DNA of 64,000 bases from Nothopassalora personata. Taxonomy: Eukaryota; Ascomycota; Dothideomycetes; Mycosphaerellales; Mycosphaerellaceae. Below are positions 34,901 through 47,130 of this stretch, piece by piece. Position numbers and translations under genes: made by a program. The stretch is from the NCBI GenBank assembly GCA_033816765.1, contig CM066290.1, forward strand, positions 2,976,001 through 3,040,000, written 5' to 3'. Below the pieces are notes generated by a model. It ran no database searches. It was given only the letters and a program-made list of their open reading frames with translations, and was not told the origin of the DNA. Position 1 is the stretch's first letter. Every line of letters starts with the position of its first letter.

Positions 34901-37384
34901 CTGCAAAGATTCTCATGTCCATTCCCATTCGGGAGAGCAAAGGCAGTATCTGTGGCTTTCATACCGCAGATCATGGTCTCGGCTTTGACTGCGGGGCAGT
35001 TTGTGGCTGGTTATACTGTAATTCGACGAGGCATTCTGCGACCGTACTCCTGTCTTCATGCTGATGATAACGCAATTTTATGTAAATTCACGGAGGCATG
35101 CGGTCTGTGTTGTTAGTGCTGATGATGAGGCAGTGATGCGAAGCCGTGTGATCAGGCGATTACTGAATGTTCTGCTCTCTAATCAACCCATTCTGGCGGA
35201 TAGGTCTCCGCTATCACCCTGTCCCCGAGGATGTGCAGAGCCGCAAGCGGATCTGTACAGCTCTAGCAAGCATATGGGAAAAGGTATTCGGCCAGCTTGA
35301 CGAACTGTGATCGTCGATATAGCAAGTTTAGCAGATTAGATAGGGCGTGCTGAGCTGCGAGCTCCACGATTTCTGATATCCGGCATGAGACCGTAGAAGA
35401 CGCGACAAGCATCTCCCATTGCCAGGAGGATACAACGGATGTGCAAGCTGCGGGTCGTAAGAAAGTGACACCATAGGTGATGGTATGACATGCCATCACG
35501 AGTCTATGCAAGACTTCCTTGGCTTGCTTGGAGCAGTTTGTTTTACGTCCGCGGAGTCCAGCAAGCATCATGAGTGAGCTAGAGCGTGAGATAACGCAAG
35601 CCGCAGAGCACCGCCTCATCCAAGGTCGGAGTACGGATCTCCATACCCTGCACAGTATCTGCAGAGCTCGTTCACACTGCTAGGTTCTCCTCCAGTGATG
35701 AGCTCGTCTCCGCGGTGGGTATTGACGACGCCGCATCTCTCCAGGAGACCCCAATTGCGAGCATAGATGGAGCCTGGAGGTGGTGTCGTGGTGGTGGAGC
35801 AGAGATTTCACGGCGAGAACAGCCGCGCGGACGTCGAGCCAATCACGGCTCGCGACGAATGTATGGGCCAACCGTTTGGTTGCCCCACGCCCATGTCGCA
35901 CAGCAGCCACGCTCCGGACAAGGGACGTCGGCTGTCAATGGCAGCTTCACCTCACCTGGACATGCTGTGCCGTGGTGACACGAGCGAAACTTTGAGCTGC
36001 CGTGTTGTGTGGCCATGAAGGTGAGATGAGGTGAGGTGAGCGGTCAGCGCGTGTCGACGTCGAATCTTCTTCGAGTGGCCGTCGTAGCGACTGTCCGCGG
36101 CGAGGTTAGAGTAGGTACGCCAACGACGCCACATCGCGGATCCAGTTTCAAGGGAAACGGCTGGATGGGGCTGCACAGTTGGACGACAGTGATGACGACC
36201 TTTGCGATGTTTGATGATTCTGAGCCTGAGGAATGCGGCTGGTGGCCGTGAACAGGCACATGGACATCAGCGTGATATGAGATGCTACAGTGGAATGCGC
36301 AAGACTGTCGCACGTAGATCATCTTTGGTAGCAGCACTGCGTTTCACTCAGCAGCAGCTGTGGCTCGTGAAGTGTATCTAGGTACCGCGTCTGGTCTCGA
36401 AATTGTACCCAGCAAGTATCTCACCAGACATGCCGGTCGCCGCTTGGCGCGGTCTGCACGCGGAGTTGAGTTTGTCCCAACGAAAGGATCGTGCATGCTG
36501 CGCGTCGAAGCGCTCGCTTGCCAGCGATCAGCTAGTAGGTGTGGAGAACAGAGTCCGACGCAGGATGCTGGCTATCCAGCGTTTCCGGCGAGAGTGTCTC
36601 TTGTGGTCGTGAAAGTACAGATGTACTACTGGCCGCTGGCCTCTCAACATTGCACGTCTCCGCCCAGTTCTAGGCCAGCTGCATGAGATACTGCAGGCCG
36701 ATATACGCAGAGACGCCGGGTTGCGCGGTCATCTGCTGTCAAGTGCTTTGTCCGTGCTCGAAGCAGAGAGCCATTGCAATCTGCTGGGCATTATCATTGT
36801 CCCCAACAACAACTTCACAACCTTTTTGGAAACACGCCAGGCCAGGTTCAGGACCAGGGCTTGCTTGCCACCGCCCACCCCACAGTCGAAGCGCGCAGTT
36901 GCGATTCCTGCTTCTCACTCATATATCCTTCTACGGTCCGCCATTGCGCGGCATCAGCGCTCGCTGCTTCCTCAACAGTGTTCCGAAGTGCTGCGTCTGG
37001 TCTGTCCAAGACCACTCTGCACCTTCAGTCCACCACCTGCACCGCAACAGCTCGCCGGCTTTCACTAGCTGTGCACCTGTCTGTCGAGTTTCGTCCCGAC
37101 GAACCTACGCAGACCGATCTCTCATCAGGCGTCACTTAGTTACGCGCTGCTTCTTGTATTCTGTGAGTCGACCCGCCTGCATCTGGATGACCAAGCGTTT
37201 CGTTGGGGCGATTCCGATCATCCACCATTATTGCCATCCTCACCAGACCAAGGGACAAAGAGGTAGACACACCGTGCTGACACATGGTCACCAACACAGT
37301 GCTGTTAATACTTGGACTATACCTTTAATGATCTGAGCGACTCGACGCCTATCAAGCCCTCCGTGTACGCGCAGCCGAGCCGAA
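31937..37384. other. About 5.4 kb with no supported gene
   Basis: Numerous open frames on both strands overlap here, the longest being a 204-codon reverse frame at 33526-34140, but none shows a family motif, consistent codon use or a convincing exon chain. A reverse frame at 35263-35619 is weakly coding-like. A small GAGGTGAGGTGAG repeat lies near 36024. The last 600 bases are CT/CA-rich and probably the leader and promoter of the PP1 subunit gene. No tRNA was recognised. Confidence 0.4.
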
Positions 37385-39695
37385 ATGCCGTACACGCCTC
37401 CATCGCAGCAATCGCCTGCGTCGTCAAAATCCACCAGCCCGGTCAGCAGTCGATCATCCTCATACCATCAGGATGATAACCACACCACCGCACCCCGATC
37501 GCCGATTTCGCATAGACCGCAACCGCCGCGATCACATTCGTCTGCCTCGTACCTGCACAAGCACCGACGCTCACCCTCCGTACCCAAGGCAGATAATGGC
37601 GCACCACCGACACCTACCGAAGGTCCCCACTCTCAGGTCTCGGCATTGGACTTTGCCATAACAAACACCATCCACCAATCACCCCCACCAAGGAATAACC
37701 TCCGCATGCCCACGGGCGCCGTGATATCACCACCGGACTCGTCGGAAAACTCGGATGGAGATGAAGGCAGCAACGAGCGAGGCCGAGAGTTGGAGAAGAA
37801 ATGGGATCAACTGCAGCAAGCTGTGCGAGCATTGCCACAGCAGAGAGACGGATCGCCCAACAAGACCGACACGCAACTTTCACTGCAGATCAAATCGGAG
37901 CCGCATTCACAGACAACTTCACCTACCGCATTGTCGGCTGCAGCTCGCAAAATTTCACACTCCCGCTCGTCGACCGAAACGAAAATCATGTCGAAGACGC
38001 CGACATTTTCCGAGTCACCTACACAAACGTCAGACGATAGCGAGGAAGACGACGAAAACCCATCAAAGCCTGCCCTGGTCCGGAAGAAGTCCGGGGAACT
38101 CGTCAAGCCCGCGTTGAGGCCGTCGACCAGGCGGCGTTATTCGAGCATGCCTGGAACGCCGACCTACTCGAAATCGGTGCACTTCAACGACAGCGACAAC
38201 CAGACCCGCCACTTCCTGCAGGTTGACAAGCCGATTGCAGTCAGTGCAGGTACCTCTCCTGTGGAAACATACGAGAGTGAAAGTGAATTTCCATTCAACG
38301 AAGATGCAACCAAGCCCGAGCTAGAGATCAAGCTCGCCAACTTCCCCGAGGATACCTTCGTCCGCCGCACGACGCCTGTCCGATTGGAGCGCATCTTCCT
38401 TTCTGCTGACAAAACAACATTGGTGGGCATCTGTGCGGTACAGAACATTTCATTCCAGAAATCGGTCGTGGCACGCTTCACGCTCGACTATTGGAAGACT
38501 ACCTCAGAGGTCGCGGCTGATTTCAACAACGATCCTCGCAGCCCGCCGACAGATGGTTGCGATCGTTTCAACTTCCACATCAAGCTGACAGACCAGGCCA
38601 ACATCGACAACAAGACTCTTCTGTTGTGCATACGCTACGATGTTGTTGGTCAGACCTATTGGGACAACAACGATAGCAGAAATTACCAAGTCGACTTCAG
38701 CAGGACACAGCCGGAGAAGAAGCAGGTCAAGAAGCCACTGCAGCACAGTCTTGGCCAGCGTCCGCTGAATGCCATCCCTCGCAGCAAGCATAACGCATCG
38801 TCTCCACGAGGCAGACAAGATTCCGTTGACGACGATTTCGTCTCCCGACTCGACACCAGCTCCGCTTACAACTTTGGCACAGCATCCCAATTTCTGGGTG
38901 ATTCACCCTCGAATTCGATCAAGCTGAAGCCAAAGTCCAAGAGACCAACATTCACTGCCAGCGGGCCTCCTTCTGCAGCCACCAATGGCTTGGGCAGTCG
39001 CTACGACTTTGGGAACTCACTGTCGGCTGCCTTATCTAGTGCACAAGACAAACTCGGACGCCAGAGCGGACTTTGGAATGGCTCTGCAGCCGAGCAAGCT
39101 GGAGGCAGTTACTTCCCTCTGGGTCCCGTTGAGCGTGTGGAGCCAAGAAGGCCTGAGATAACCGAGCGACCGGAAGCCATCACTTCGGATCGGCCTGCAA
39201 TGGGGTCCGATTCGTACAAGGAACTTGTCCAGAAGTTCTGCTACGTAGGTTCCAACCGCAGTCCCTCTGCACCTGCAGGCAAGGTCAATTAGGAACAACC
39301 CAAAAGCTGACCGCTCCTCTCAGTTTACACCTGGAAATGGAGTCGGCAAGGCAGCATCGCCTTCACAAGCTAGCGCTTCTAAGTCGTCACCTTTGCAGCA
39401 GCAGCAAAAGCCTCCTCCAAGCACAGACGGTACCCAGGAGGCCGATCCTGCTAGCTCTTCAGAGTCATCTGCTGCGAGCTCTCCAATCATACCCATCATT
39501 GCTGCCAAAGATCGAGCATCCTACTCTCCAGCTTTGGCGCCCTTCATGTCTCGATCCCAGTCGCCAGGTCCGGCTACAGGCCAGGGCTTCGGATCACGGT
39601 CGGCGTCGCCAGTCAGTTTTGGATATCCTTATCACGCCAGCCACCGAGATGGATATCTTTCCGATACTCCGACACAGACAGCGATTCTTGGTTGA
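37385..39695 (+). CDS. Protein phosphatase 1 glycogen-targeting subunit with CBM21, 743 residues
   Basis: Exon 1 (37385-39244) and exon 2 (39324-39695) join across a 79-bp intron (GTAGGT...TCTCAG); unspliced, the frame would stop at 39292. The long N-terminus is Ser/Pro-rich and likely phosphorylated. KSVHF at about 263-267 fits the RVxF motif that docks the PP1 catalytic subunit. A CBM21 domain follows (about 325-440): VRLERIFLSADKTTLVGICA, FQKSVVARFTLDYWKTTSEV, DRFNFHIKL and the YWDNNDSRNYQVDF end that contacts glycogen. A conserved late element, SYKELVQKFCY, spans the splice junction. This is the yeast Gac1/Pig1/Gip2 type, which brings PP1 to glycogen synthase. Exon 2 is low-complexity Ser/Gln/Pro and ends HRDGYLSDTPTQTAILG. 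Confidence 0.9.
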
Positions 39696-40637
39696 CACAC
39701 CAAGTTTGATTGAAACGACACCCTGCACCTCGCCTCCTCTCGACCTCGATGCGAAGCACGCAGCGACGTTGTTACGATCATGACTTCACGATATACGATA
39801 CTGCGACGATCACTTCGCTCGCTTGCCGTCAGATCCCGCAGCCTCTACGCTGTGGATGCCGTGGACTGGTGACACGCGATTGTTTTATTCTTGCACTTTT
39901 AGCGGGGTTGTGATTTTCACGCACGGCGTCCAGGCATAGAGTTTTTGTTTTTACCTGGGCTTTCTTTCATTCAGTATGCGCGCTGCGGTGCGCAAGTTGG
40001 GAGGACGGTGCTTTTTTGCATGAAAAGTTGGCAGAGAGGCCTGTGCTTTGCAACATTGCGGATGATTTTGTGCATAGCTGGCATGGATACTCATCAAGTG
40101 GTGTTTGTGTTAAACAGGTAGTCCTTTTAATGGTCTGGACTGGTCGGCGATGGCGATGGCGCGAGGTGTGCGGTTGGCGGTTGGCGCGGCTGTTATGTCC
40201 TGAATTCTCATGTCGCTGCGCGACTGAGCAGGTCGGATATAGCATGAATTATTGAACAACACTCTTACGTCGAGCCTGATTCTAGTCCGTGATGGCAAGC
40301 GTTTACTCTACTCCCTGACGACTTGCTCTGCATATGGGAATGAATAGCCAGCCATTATTCCGATTTCGTTGCGAGCCGATGGAGCGCGGTCTGTCTGTAT
40401 CCTTCCAAACATCCGGATCGTCGTTGAACCTCACTTTCTCCCGGTTCATCGATCTACCGATCGTGCGACTTCGGCTGAATGCAACTCAGTACGCTAGGAT
40501 GCAACAGCAATTATACGGGTACCGGCACACCTCAACTCTGACTACAATGTAGTTCGCATATTCACTCTCTCTATTCTAGTCTCCTTGTCCAAGCTACCAG
40601 CACGACCGCCTCCTGGCTCGAGAACACACTTATCATC
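39696..40637. other. Intergenic, no supported gene
   Basis: This contains the 3' flank of the PP1 subunit gene and the 5' flank of the flavoprotein pseudogene. Nothing else is recognised. Confidence 0.5.
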
Positions 40638-42319
40638 ATGGCATCCCATAACGACATCTTCACCCAAAAATGGGACATGATCATCGTAGGAACCGGCGCA
40701 GCAGCTTTGACTTGTGCGCTCTCCGCCGCAACTTCCATTCCCGACTACGCCCCCAAGATTCTCATCATCGACAAAGCGCCGGAAGACTGGGTTGGTGGCA
40801 ATGGATACTTTACGGCAGCTGCATATCGAACTCGGCACAACGGGTTGGAAGATGTTCTGCCCTTGGTATCGAACGTTCCGACGGAGTTGAAGGATAAGGT
40901 AGATCTGCCGGCTTACTCGGCAGCGGATTTCCATCATGATTTGGATTGGGTTACGGGGGGGGAGGAGCAGTAGGGAGCTTGGGGGGTATGTTGTTGGTGA
41001 GAGCTTGGAGACTGTGAGGTGGTTGAAGGAGGTGGGGGGTGTGGATTGGTGGTTGAGTTTTCGGAGGTATGTATCACCATCGAGGGTCGCAAATGACAAG
41101 CAGTGGTTCGGACATTGTGATGCGCTCGAGGTGTTCGATGCTTGACGCGCTGCTCTCTGAACCTTTCCCGACTGCTGAGACACTGTTATGGAAGTGCGCA
41201 GTACAACTAATGACTGACTTTTTGCAGGCAAGCGTACGACGTCAACGGCCGCTGGCAGTTCTGGGGTGGGTTGCATCTCACTGTCGAAGATGGAGGGAAG
41301 GGCTTGATCAGGAGTTTGGTGAAAGCAGTAAAGGACAGAGGGTGCACGTTTGCGTTCGAGACTAACGCAAAGAAGATTTTCACGAACGCAAACGGTGCTG
41401 TTTCGGGTATTGAGGTACGTTTCTCCAAAGCTTGGAGGGAAGAAGCGGTGGTCTGGATGGCGGTGAAGCCTGAGCGACAGGCATGGCTCGGCGTGCTATC
41501 ACTCGCTACGACCAGTATTTGCTGAGGGAACCATGTGTTGTTCTTTGCCTTGACTGACATCTGGCAGGTCGAGAGGGCCAGCAAAGCCCACACAATATCA
41601 GCTCCATCCGTGATCCTATGCGCTGGGTGCTTCGAAGCAAATCCGGAGCTTCGACAGAAGTGGCTGGGTCCAGGCTGGCAGCTGGCCCATACGAGAGGCA
41701 CGCCGTACAACACTGGTGATATGCTATTGGAGGCAATCCGGTTAGATGCCAAGACCGTTGGTGATTTCAGTCCAAGTGGGTGCCACAGCACGGCCTGGGA
41801 TGCGGATTCGCCTCGGACTGGCGGCGATCGTGAGAAGACCAACGAGTTTACCAAGTCAGGCTATCCATTAGGCCTGATGCTCAATGCAGAAGGGAAGAGG
41901 TACGTATCGTTGAAGAGTAGAAGGCGTGGATTGATGACCGGGACGGTGGCACTGCGCTGGAGACAGCCATTGCTCGACGCGCTGCTCCCAGGATTGAACT
42001 TTTCGCTGAAGCGATAACCTGTAGACTCCGAGTATAGCTGACATTTTCGTAGATTTGTGGACGAAGGCGTTGACCTGCGCAACTACACGTACGCCAAGTT
42101 TGGACGAGCAATACTGGAGCAGAGATAGACGGCCTCCATTGCGCCGGAGAGATGGTGGGGGGTCTGTTTTACAAGAATTACCCCGGTGGCAGTGGGTTGA
42201 CGGCCGGAGGTGCGTTTGGCAGGCGAGCTGGCAGGGCAGCGACACTGCGAGCGCAGCAGAAATCGGCATCTTTTGAAGCTATAGATGCGATTGCCACAGG
42301 TATGCTAGTGCTAGTGTGA
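40638..42319 (+). pseudogene. Tricarballylate-dehydrogenase/fumarate-reductase-like flavoprotein pseudogene
   Basis: The start MASHNDIFTQKWDMIIVGTG has the FAD-binding fold, followed by APEDWVGGNGYFTAAAYRTR. At an eight-G run (40955-40962) the frame shifts and stops at 40973; the next frame continues RSSRELGGYVVGESLETVRW and DWWLSFRR. After an intron (41067-41227) come QAYDVNGRWQFWGGLHLTVE and an FAD-domain segment; after a second (41415-41567) HTISAPSVILCAGCFEANPE and CHSTAWDADSP; after a third (41900-42052) FVDEGVDLRNYTYAKFGRAI and a TAG. The text then jumps to HCAGEMVGGLFYKNYPGGSG, the FAD-binding C-terminus, with the region between (normally over 100 residues) missing. Frameshift, stop and internal deletion make it non-functional. 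All three introns are unusually long for this window (153-161 bp). Confidence 0.8.
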
Positions 42320-43292
42320 ACGCAGAGCGACGATGAATATATGGGAGGATGCATCAAGATTTCAATAGCCATTTCGCTTAGCCGTTGTTGCCGCCGACGC
42401 TTGACTCGATGGAGGAAGGCAGGCTGAACCTTGTGTAGAAGGTGCATATGCGATTCCCGAGGCCCCCATCCATGTCCTGCATCAAGCGGGAAGGCAGCGG
42501 TACGCTGGAGTCCTGGACGTGATGCGAAGGCAGGAAACAGGTTCAGCGCAGGACGAGCTGTCTTTGCCAAGGGCTCTCAATAGCACGCAGCAGACAGCCG
42601 GCCACGTTGTGAAAGGCTGCAAGGGCGCTGCAGTCTGCTGCGCAATAGTGTATTGCTATCTCATTGGCTACGTGGGTCGACTAGAACTAGGTCGTCGAGT
42701 TGAGCGGAAATGAGAAGAGCAAGCTTAGACCTGCACTCACAGCACAGCTGCCACACCACAGCACAGCACACAAGCGACCCGCCGCCGTGCTGCTGCTGCA
42801 CGCCTCTCTCTTCTCAGAAGGTCATCGGCGACCTCCTCATGCGCGTCACCTCTGCTGCCACACAGCATTGCCATTGAAGGACACACGTTCGACCTGCCCG
42901 TCAAGCTTCACGCGACCCACCGCACCTTCGCTTCGTCCGCCGACACCTGACGCCGCACACTCGCAAGCAAGTGCAACCCGAAACGACGCCTCGCTCCATT
43001 CCGCCTCACTCGCCCAAAGCCACCGCCTGCCCTACCACCACCGCCGCCGCCGCCAGATCGATCTTGACCCTGCTGGCGCCGCTGTCCGCATAGCATCGCA
43101 TACCACCACACCGCCCATCGCAATACAGTCGCTGTGCCGAGACTGTCGAGTGCACCGCGCGACACTCGTGGCCCCCCCCCCAGCTTCAGCCCTAGCTCAG
43201 GTCAATCGCACATCCGTCCGCGCTCCACAATACAGCCCCGTCAGCCCTACACCCGTCGTGAATGCTCCGTCGGAGCCCCGCGAGGACACCCA
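42320..43292. promoter_or_regulatory. Long leader/promoter of the Psr-type phosphatase gene
   Basis: The 600 bp before the phosphatase start are strongly C/A-rich (many cacacc and gccgccgcc runs) with a run of 10 C at 43172-43181. Overlapping ATGs occur at 42700 and later on the plus strand, so upstream open frames are possible. No conserved protein is encoded. Confidence 0.45.
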
Positions 43293-45168
43293 ATGAGTCA
43301 ACCGGGCGCGCAGCCCGTCTCGGGAGTGCCAGTGCAGGGTACGTTCATTCATGCTGCCATGGGTATGCGAAACATCACATGCTTAAGACGCTGTCACATG
43401 CAAAGCGGGCTCACGTGGATTTGCGCATTGGGGAAGACCATGCTAACGCTAACACTTCGGACTGCAGACGCCTCCACACTATCACAATCGATCGTGCCTC
43501 CCCCGTCGCGAGACCTAACCCCTGACGCCAGCAGTACACAACCCGGTGCATCGAGTGCGACCGCCGGCAACGAGTCGCAAAGCGCAACACTACCAGTGCC
43601 TGGGCAATCTACACAGCCGAGCGCCTCTACCACAAACAGCGATGCAACTCAGGGTCGCTCAGAGAGCATAGGAAGGGGCTCGACACGAAGTCTTACGGGT
43701 CGACGGAGAGATCGAAGCGCGGGTAGCAGGCGGAAAGACAACCTCAATGAAAAGGCAGCAGCAGGGCAGCCGATGGATCAGCAGAAGCCACCGAAGAAGA
43801 AGGGCGGTTTCTTGTCATTTCTACCCTGCTGCGGCTCATCCGACAATGATGTCGACTCGCCCGCACAAGAACCGGCGCAGCCAGCTAAACCTGTCAATAA
43901 AACGCAGCCCACAAAATCGCAAGCATCACGAGCGCAGCAGAATGCCAGTACCACAGACACCAGCAACACACAAGACTCGAAGGATGCCATTGATGAGAAG
44001 GCGGCGCAGAAACAAGCAGAGACCCATGGCTCAGCATCTGATGCTTCCATGTCGGAGAAGCATCACGGCGTTGCCAGCGACAAGCCTGTTCCGGATCATC
44101 CTGTGAGTGTGCCCATCACGTCGAACTCGGAGATCAGTCCAGTCGCTAGAGAAATGATCCCGCCCGGCCCTGTGGCTGGTCCTCCACACATCGTTACCTC
44201 AGGACCGTCTGGTGGACCCCTCGCTACCAGCAGTGGCAACAACCCTTCCGTCGAAGTACAAGCGCCGACACCAGTGGTACCTCAGGACGATGAAGATCCC
44301 GCGTTTGACCGCACAGCAGAGCAAAAGCGACGCGATGAAGATATCGAGATGGCCGACAAGGAACCGTTGACACAAGCCGAAGCACAGGAGATAGCCAAAG
44401 ACGTTGCAAGGTCGCACCAGGATCAGGCGCAAGGCTACGATGTGGACACATTGCCTCCGCCGCCTCCGTTACCGAAGCCTGACGATGGTACCATGGCGAC
44501 ACCGCAGGAGCGGTCAGGAGGCACCTCAATAGCGACCACATCAGACCACGACCAGCGGCCCAACGCGCTCCTGCCTGCTGTGAAACCTGAGCACCGTGGT
44601 CGGAAATGCCTGGTCTTGGACCTGGACGAGACGCTAGTGCACAGCAGTTTCAAGGTGAGCCTTACCCAGTGTTGACTGTGAGGAGCGATATTGATGCAAT
44701 CTACAGATCCTCCATCAAGCTGACTTTACGATCCCGGTCGAGATCGAAGGCCAGTATCACAATGTCTACGTCATAAAACGACCGGGCGTAGATACGTTCC
44801 TCAAGCGCGTGGGTGAGCTCTACGAGGTCGTGGTCTTCACCGCATCGGTGTCGAAATATGGCGATCCATTACTCGACCAACTAGACATCCACAATGTCAT
44901 TCACCACCGACTGTTCCGAGAAAGCTGTTACAACCATCAGGGCAACTATGTCAAGGATCTCAGTCAGGTTGGGCGTGAGCTCAAGGAGACCATTATCATC
45001 GACAATTCTCCCACCAGCTATATCTTCCATCCACAACATGCGGTCCCGATCAGCAGCTGGTTCAGCGACGCGCACGACAATGAGCTCCTGGATCTGATTC
45101 CCGTGTTGGAAGACCTTGCTGGCGACCAGGTTGCGGATGTCAGCATGGTGCTTGATGTTGCACTCTAG
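43293..45168 (+). CDS. Psr1/Psr2-type plasma membrane phosphatase (FCP1/SCP family), 564 residues
   Basis: Exons 43293-43338, 43468-44654 and 44707-45168 join across introns of 129 and 52 bp. The N-terminal 390 residues are low-complexity and disordered (Ser/Thr/Gln/Pro/Lys), with a [10 protein letters not shown] element near residue 125 whose paired cysteines could be palmitoylated, as in yeast Psr proteins. The catalytic HAD domain begins at [15 protein letters not shown] (about 396-410), with the DxDxT nucleophile aspartate at about 400, and continues [55 protein letters not shown] and [20 protein letters not shown]. The second intron cuts just after the catalytic motif. Family members dephosphorylate Ser/Thr residues in salt and general stress signalling with Whi2. 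The start is the ATG that opens [11 protein letters not shown]; the frame is open upstream. Confidence 0.9.
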
Positions 45169-46425
45169 GATGGATCCGGTCAGATCTTCGACAGCTCTGA
45201 AAGATCGGACCAACCACTTTGCATCGGGGCAATCACCTCTGAAATGGTCTATTGAGATACCCTTGCGCTCGCCGCATTGGCCGGGGACAGCAATCACCTT
45301 CCATTATCACGCATCCAGGAACCACTTCGGCCAGACTGCTTAGACACAGCCACGCTCTGGGAGCACGAAGCAGGGCGCACGAATTATAGATGTACAGCAT
45401 GACTTTCGCCGGCCTTATAGCTATGCAAAAGCTACACTACTACCATTAGACTGGCATGCACATGGCGGATCTTACAGTCGCATCGCTTTTGGGCTGGTGG
45501 ACCGCGAAGCAGGCGTTACAGAGCGAGCGAGCGAGTCGTTCTTTTGCGGATGCATTTACAACCCCATTTGTTATGTATGGCCTCTTCCTTTGTAATCACC
45601 ATCGACCACAGTACACTTGACACGGCGGGAAATAAGCGAGAATCACTACCACCAAAAAGGGATGGACGGAATGCACAATTCTGGGACTTACTACTTTCGA
45701 GCGCGGGCGGGTGTTGAGATACCCCTCTGGGTTGATGCTTCGTTGTTGTTTTTGTGTTGGAAAATGTGTTGTGTGTATCACTAGAAAAAGCAGAACATCA
45801 TACCATCACTTTGAGATGAAGACTGTAGCTAGCTACCTTACTGGCAAGCGTTGGACGAAGCATCTTAGGCGCTGCAGCGTGGCGTGTTTGGGAATGTCCC
45901 TCGATGCTGCTGCTTTGCCGCCGGGGAGTCTGGCTTGGTTGCTAGTGTAGCCTATACAGATGTAATTACTAGCTCAAACAGTGCAAAACAGCCCCCATGC
46001 GTGCCCTGCGCGGCCCAAGATCATCAACCGGCAGCAACCGAGAGCCTTCGATAAACGCTGACGAGCATGAGCTGCCGAGACGTGACCTTCTCCGTGGATG
46101 CGCCTGATCACTGCTGCCTCACTACTTCTTTCCCTGGGCATTTGCGCGCGTCGCACCGGAAAATGTTCCAAGCTGCACGCAACTTGGCTTTCACGTGCGT
46201 CTGAGCTCCAGTTCAGCCTCTGTGCGTCAGATCGCTCGTGCACGCGTTTACGCTGCAGCCAAAACAACCATCTACAGACGATGCGGATGTGATTGGCCAT
46301 CGCTGTGCAAGTTTGGAGCAGCTGCTCTCTCCTGCGATACGGCTTTCTGCATGTATGTACAGTATCCGCTGCCGGGATTGATCCGAAGATGAATCATGAG
46401 CTTGGACGTGGTCTTTTGATGGACG
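45169..46425. other. Intergenic with a (GAGC)n tract
   Basis: A short gagcgagcgagcgag repeat lies at about 45521-45535. Otherwise no gene or RNA is recognised between the phosphatase gene and the membrane-protein remnant. Confidence 0.45.
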
Positions 46426-46899
46426 ACTGGTGGGGAAGGCAGGTTTGAAGGACTACTACCTACCGTTATCAACGAGGTTCTCGGCTCCACGCCAGTTTTC
46501 CGTGCTAATGCGGACTTCTGGAGGGAGGAGGCGATGAGGCTGAGAGGTGCTGGGTAGGCAAGATATGCCTGCCAGTCAGTCACCCTTTGGGTGCAGGAAG
46601 GATAATACTTCACAGTGCCGAGGCGAAGAAGAAGGCTGGGGAAGAGAAGCCTGCTCTGACCATTACTGCCATTACTGCCATCGCTGCGGAGGATAGAGGG
46701 AAGGAGGTCACGGAGGCGATGATGGGGGGATCGTAACCGGGCGGTCTGGACACTGGGTCTCGCAGTCGTCTTCGCTTGCTGGGTTGGGTACTTTGGTGGC
46801 GCTGAGGTCTATGGGGTCGTCTTGACTCTTGGCCTGGTGCTCGTTGTGCTGAGCATGCTACTTCCGGAGGAGAAGAAGGCGGGTTCAGGAAAGAAGTGA
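46426..46899 (+). pseudogene. Unidentified C-terminal two-helix membrane protein with a frameshift
   Basis: Two exon-like pieces join across a 62-bp intron (46554-46615, GTAGGC...TCACAG). Piece 1 reads EGLLPTVINEVLGSTPVFRA and DFWREEAMRLRGAG; piece 2 reads AEAKKKAGEEKPALTITAIT and EDRGKEVTEAMMG, then hits a stop because of a G run (46724-46729). In the next frame the sequence continues AVWTLGLAVVFACWVGYFGG and VVLTLGLVLVVLSMLLPEEK, two hydrophobic segments, then a KKAGSGKK end at TGA 46899. Either the gene is broken by one extra G or the assembly has a homopolymer error. Its 5' exon was not found. The family is not recognised; a tail-anchored or ER/Golgi membrane protein is possible. Confidence 0.45.
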
Positions 46900-47130
46900 G
46901 CTTTGTTATGCAACATCATCTTGGTCAAGCAAGATGTAGGAGACAGGAAGCAGAATGGGAATGTACTGAGTATTGACAGATGAATTTTGGGAAAATTTCT
47001 GGTCCCACTTTTCATACGCCACAGCTTTCAATTAGTGTTGGCAGACTGTGACTGTCATGTCCAAGTCTAGAAAGCAGCTTACTTTCTACGACCGCTTATG
47101 CTGTAATGCTCCTTGAGACCTCTTGTCATC

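Noticed and set aside
36683..37336. Forward open frame of 217 codons before the PP1 subunit gene
   Set aside because: It is Cys/His/Pro/Ser rich in the manner of C-rich leader DNA and shows no family pattern; more likely promoter and 5' leader.
39245..39292. Unspliced C-terminus VGSNRSPSAPAGKVN of the PP1 subunit
   Set aside because: A GTAGGT donor and TCTCAG acceptor give a longer frame with matching Ser/Gln/Pro composition, so this tail is intron sequence.
42700..43296. Forward frame of 198 codons overlapping the phosphatase start
   Set aside because: Composition reflects C/A-rich leader DNA; it overlaps the accepted start in another frame.
46730..46771. Possible 42-bp intron (gtaacc...cgcag) explaining the frameshift in the membrane protein
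   Set aside because: Removing it would not restore the frame carrying the two hydrophobic segments, and it would delete part of the first one.
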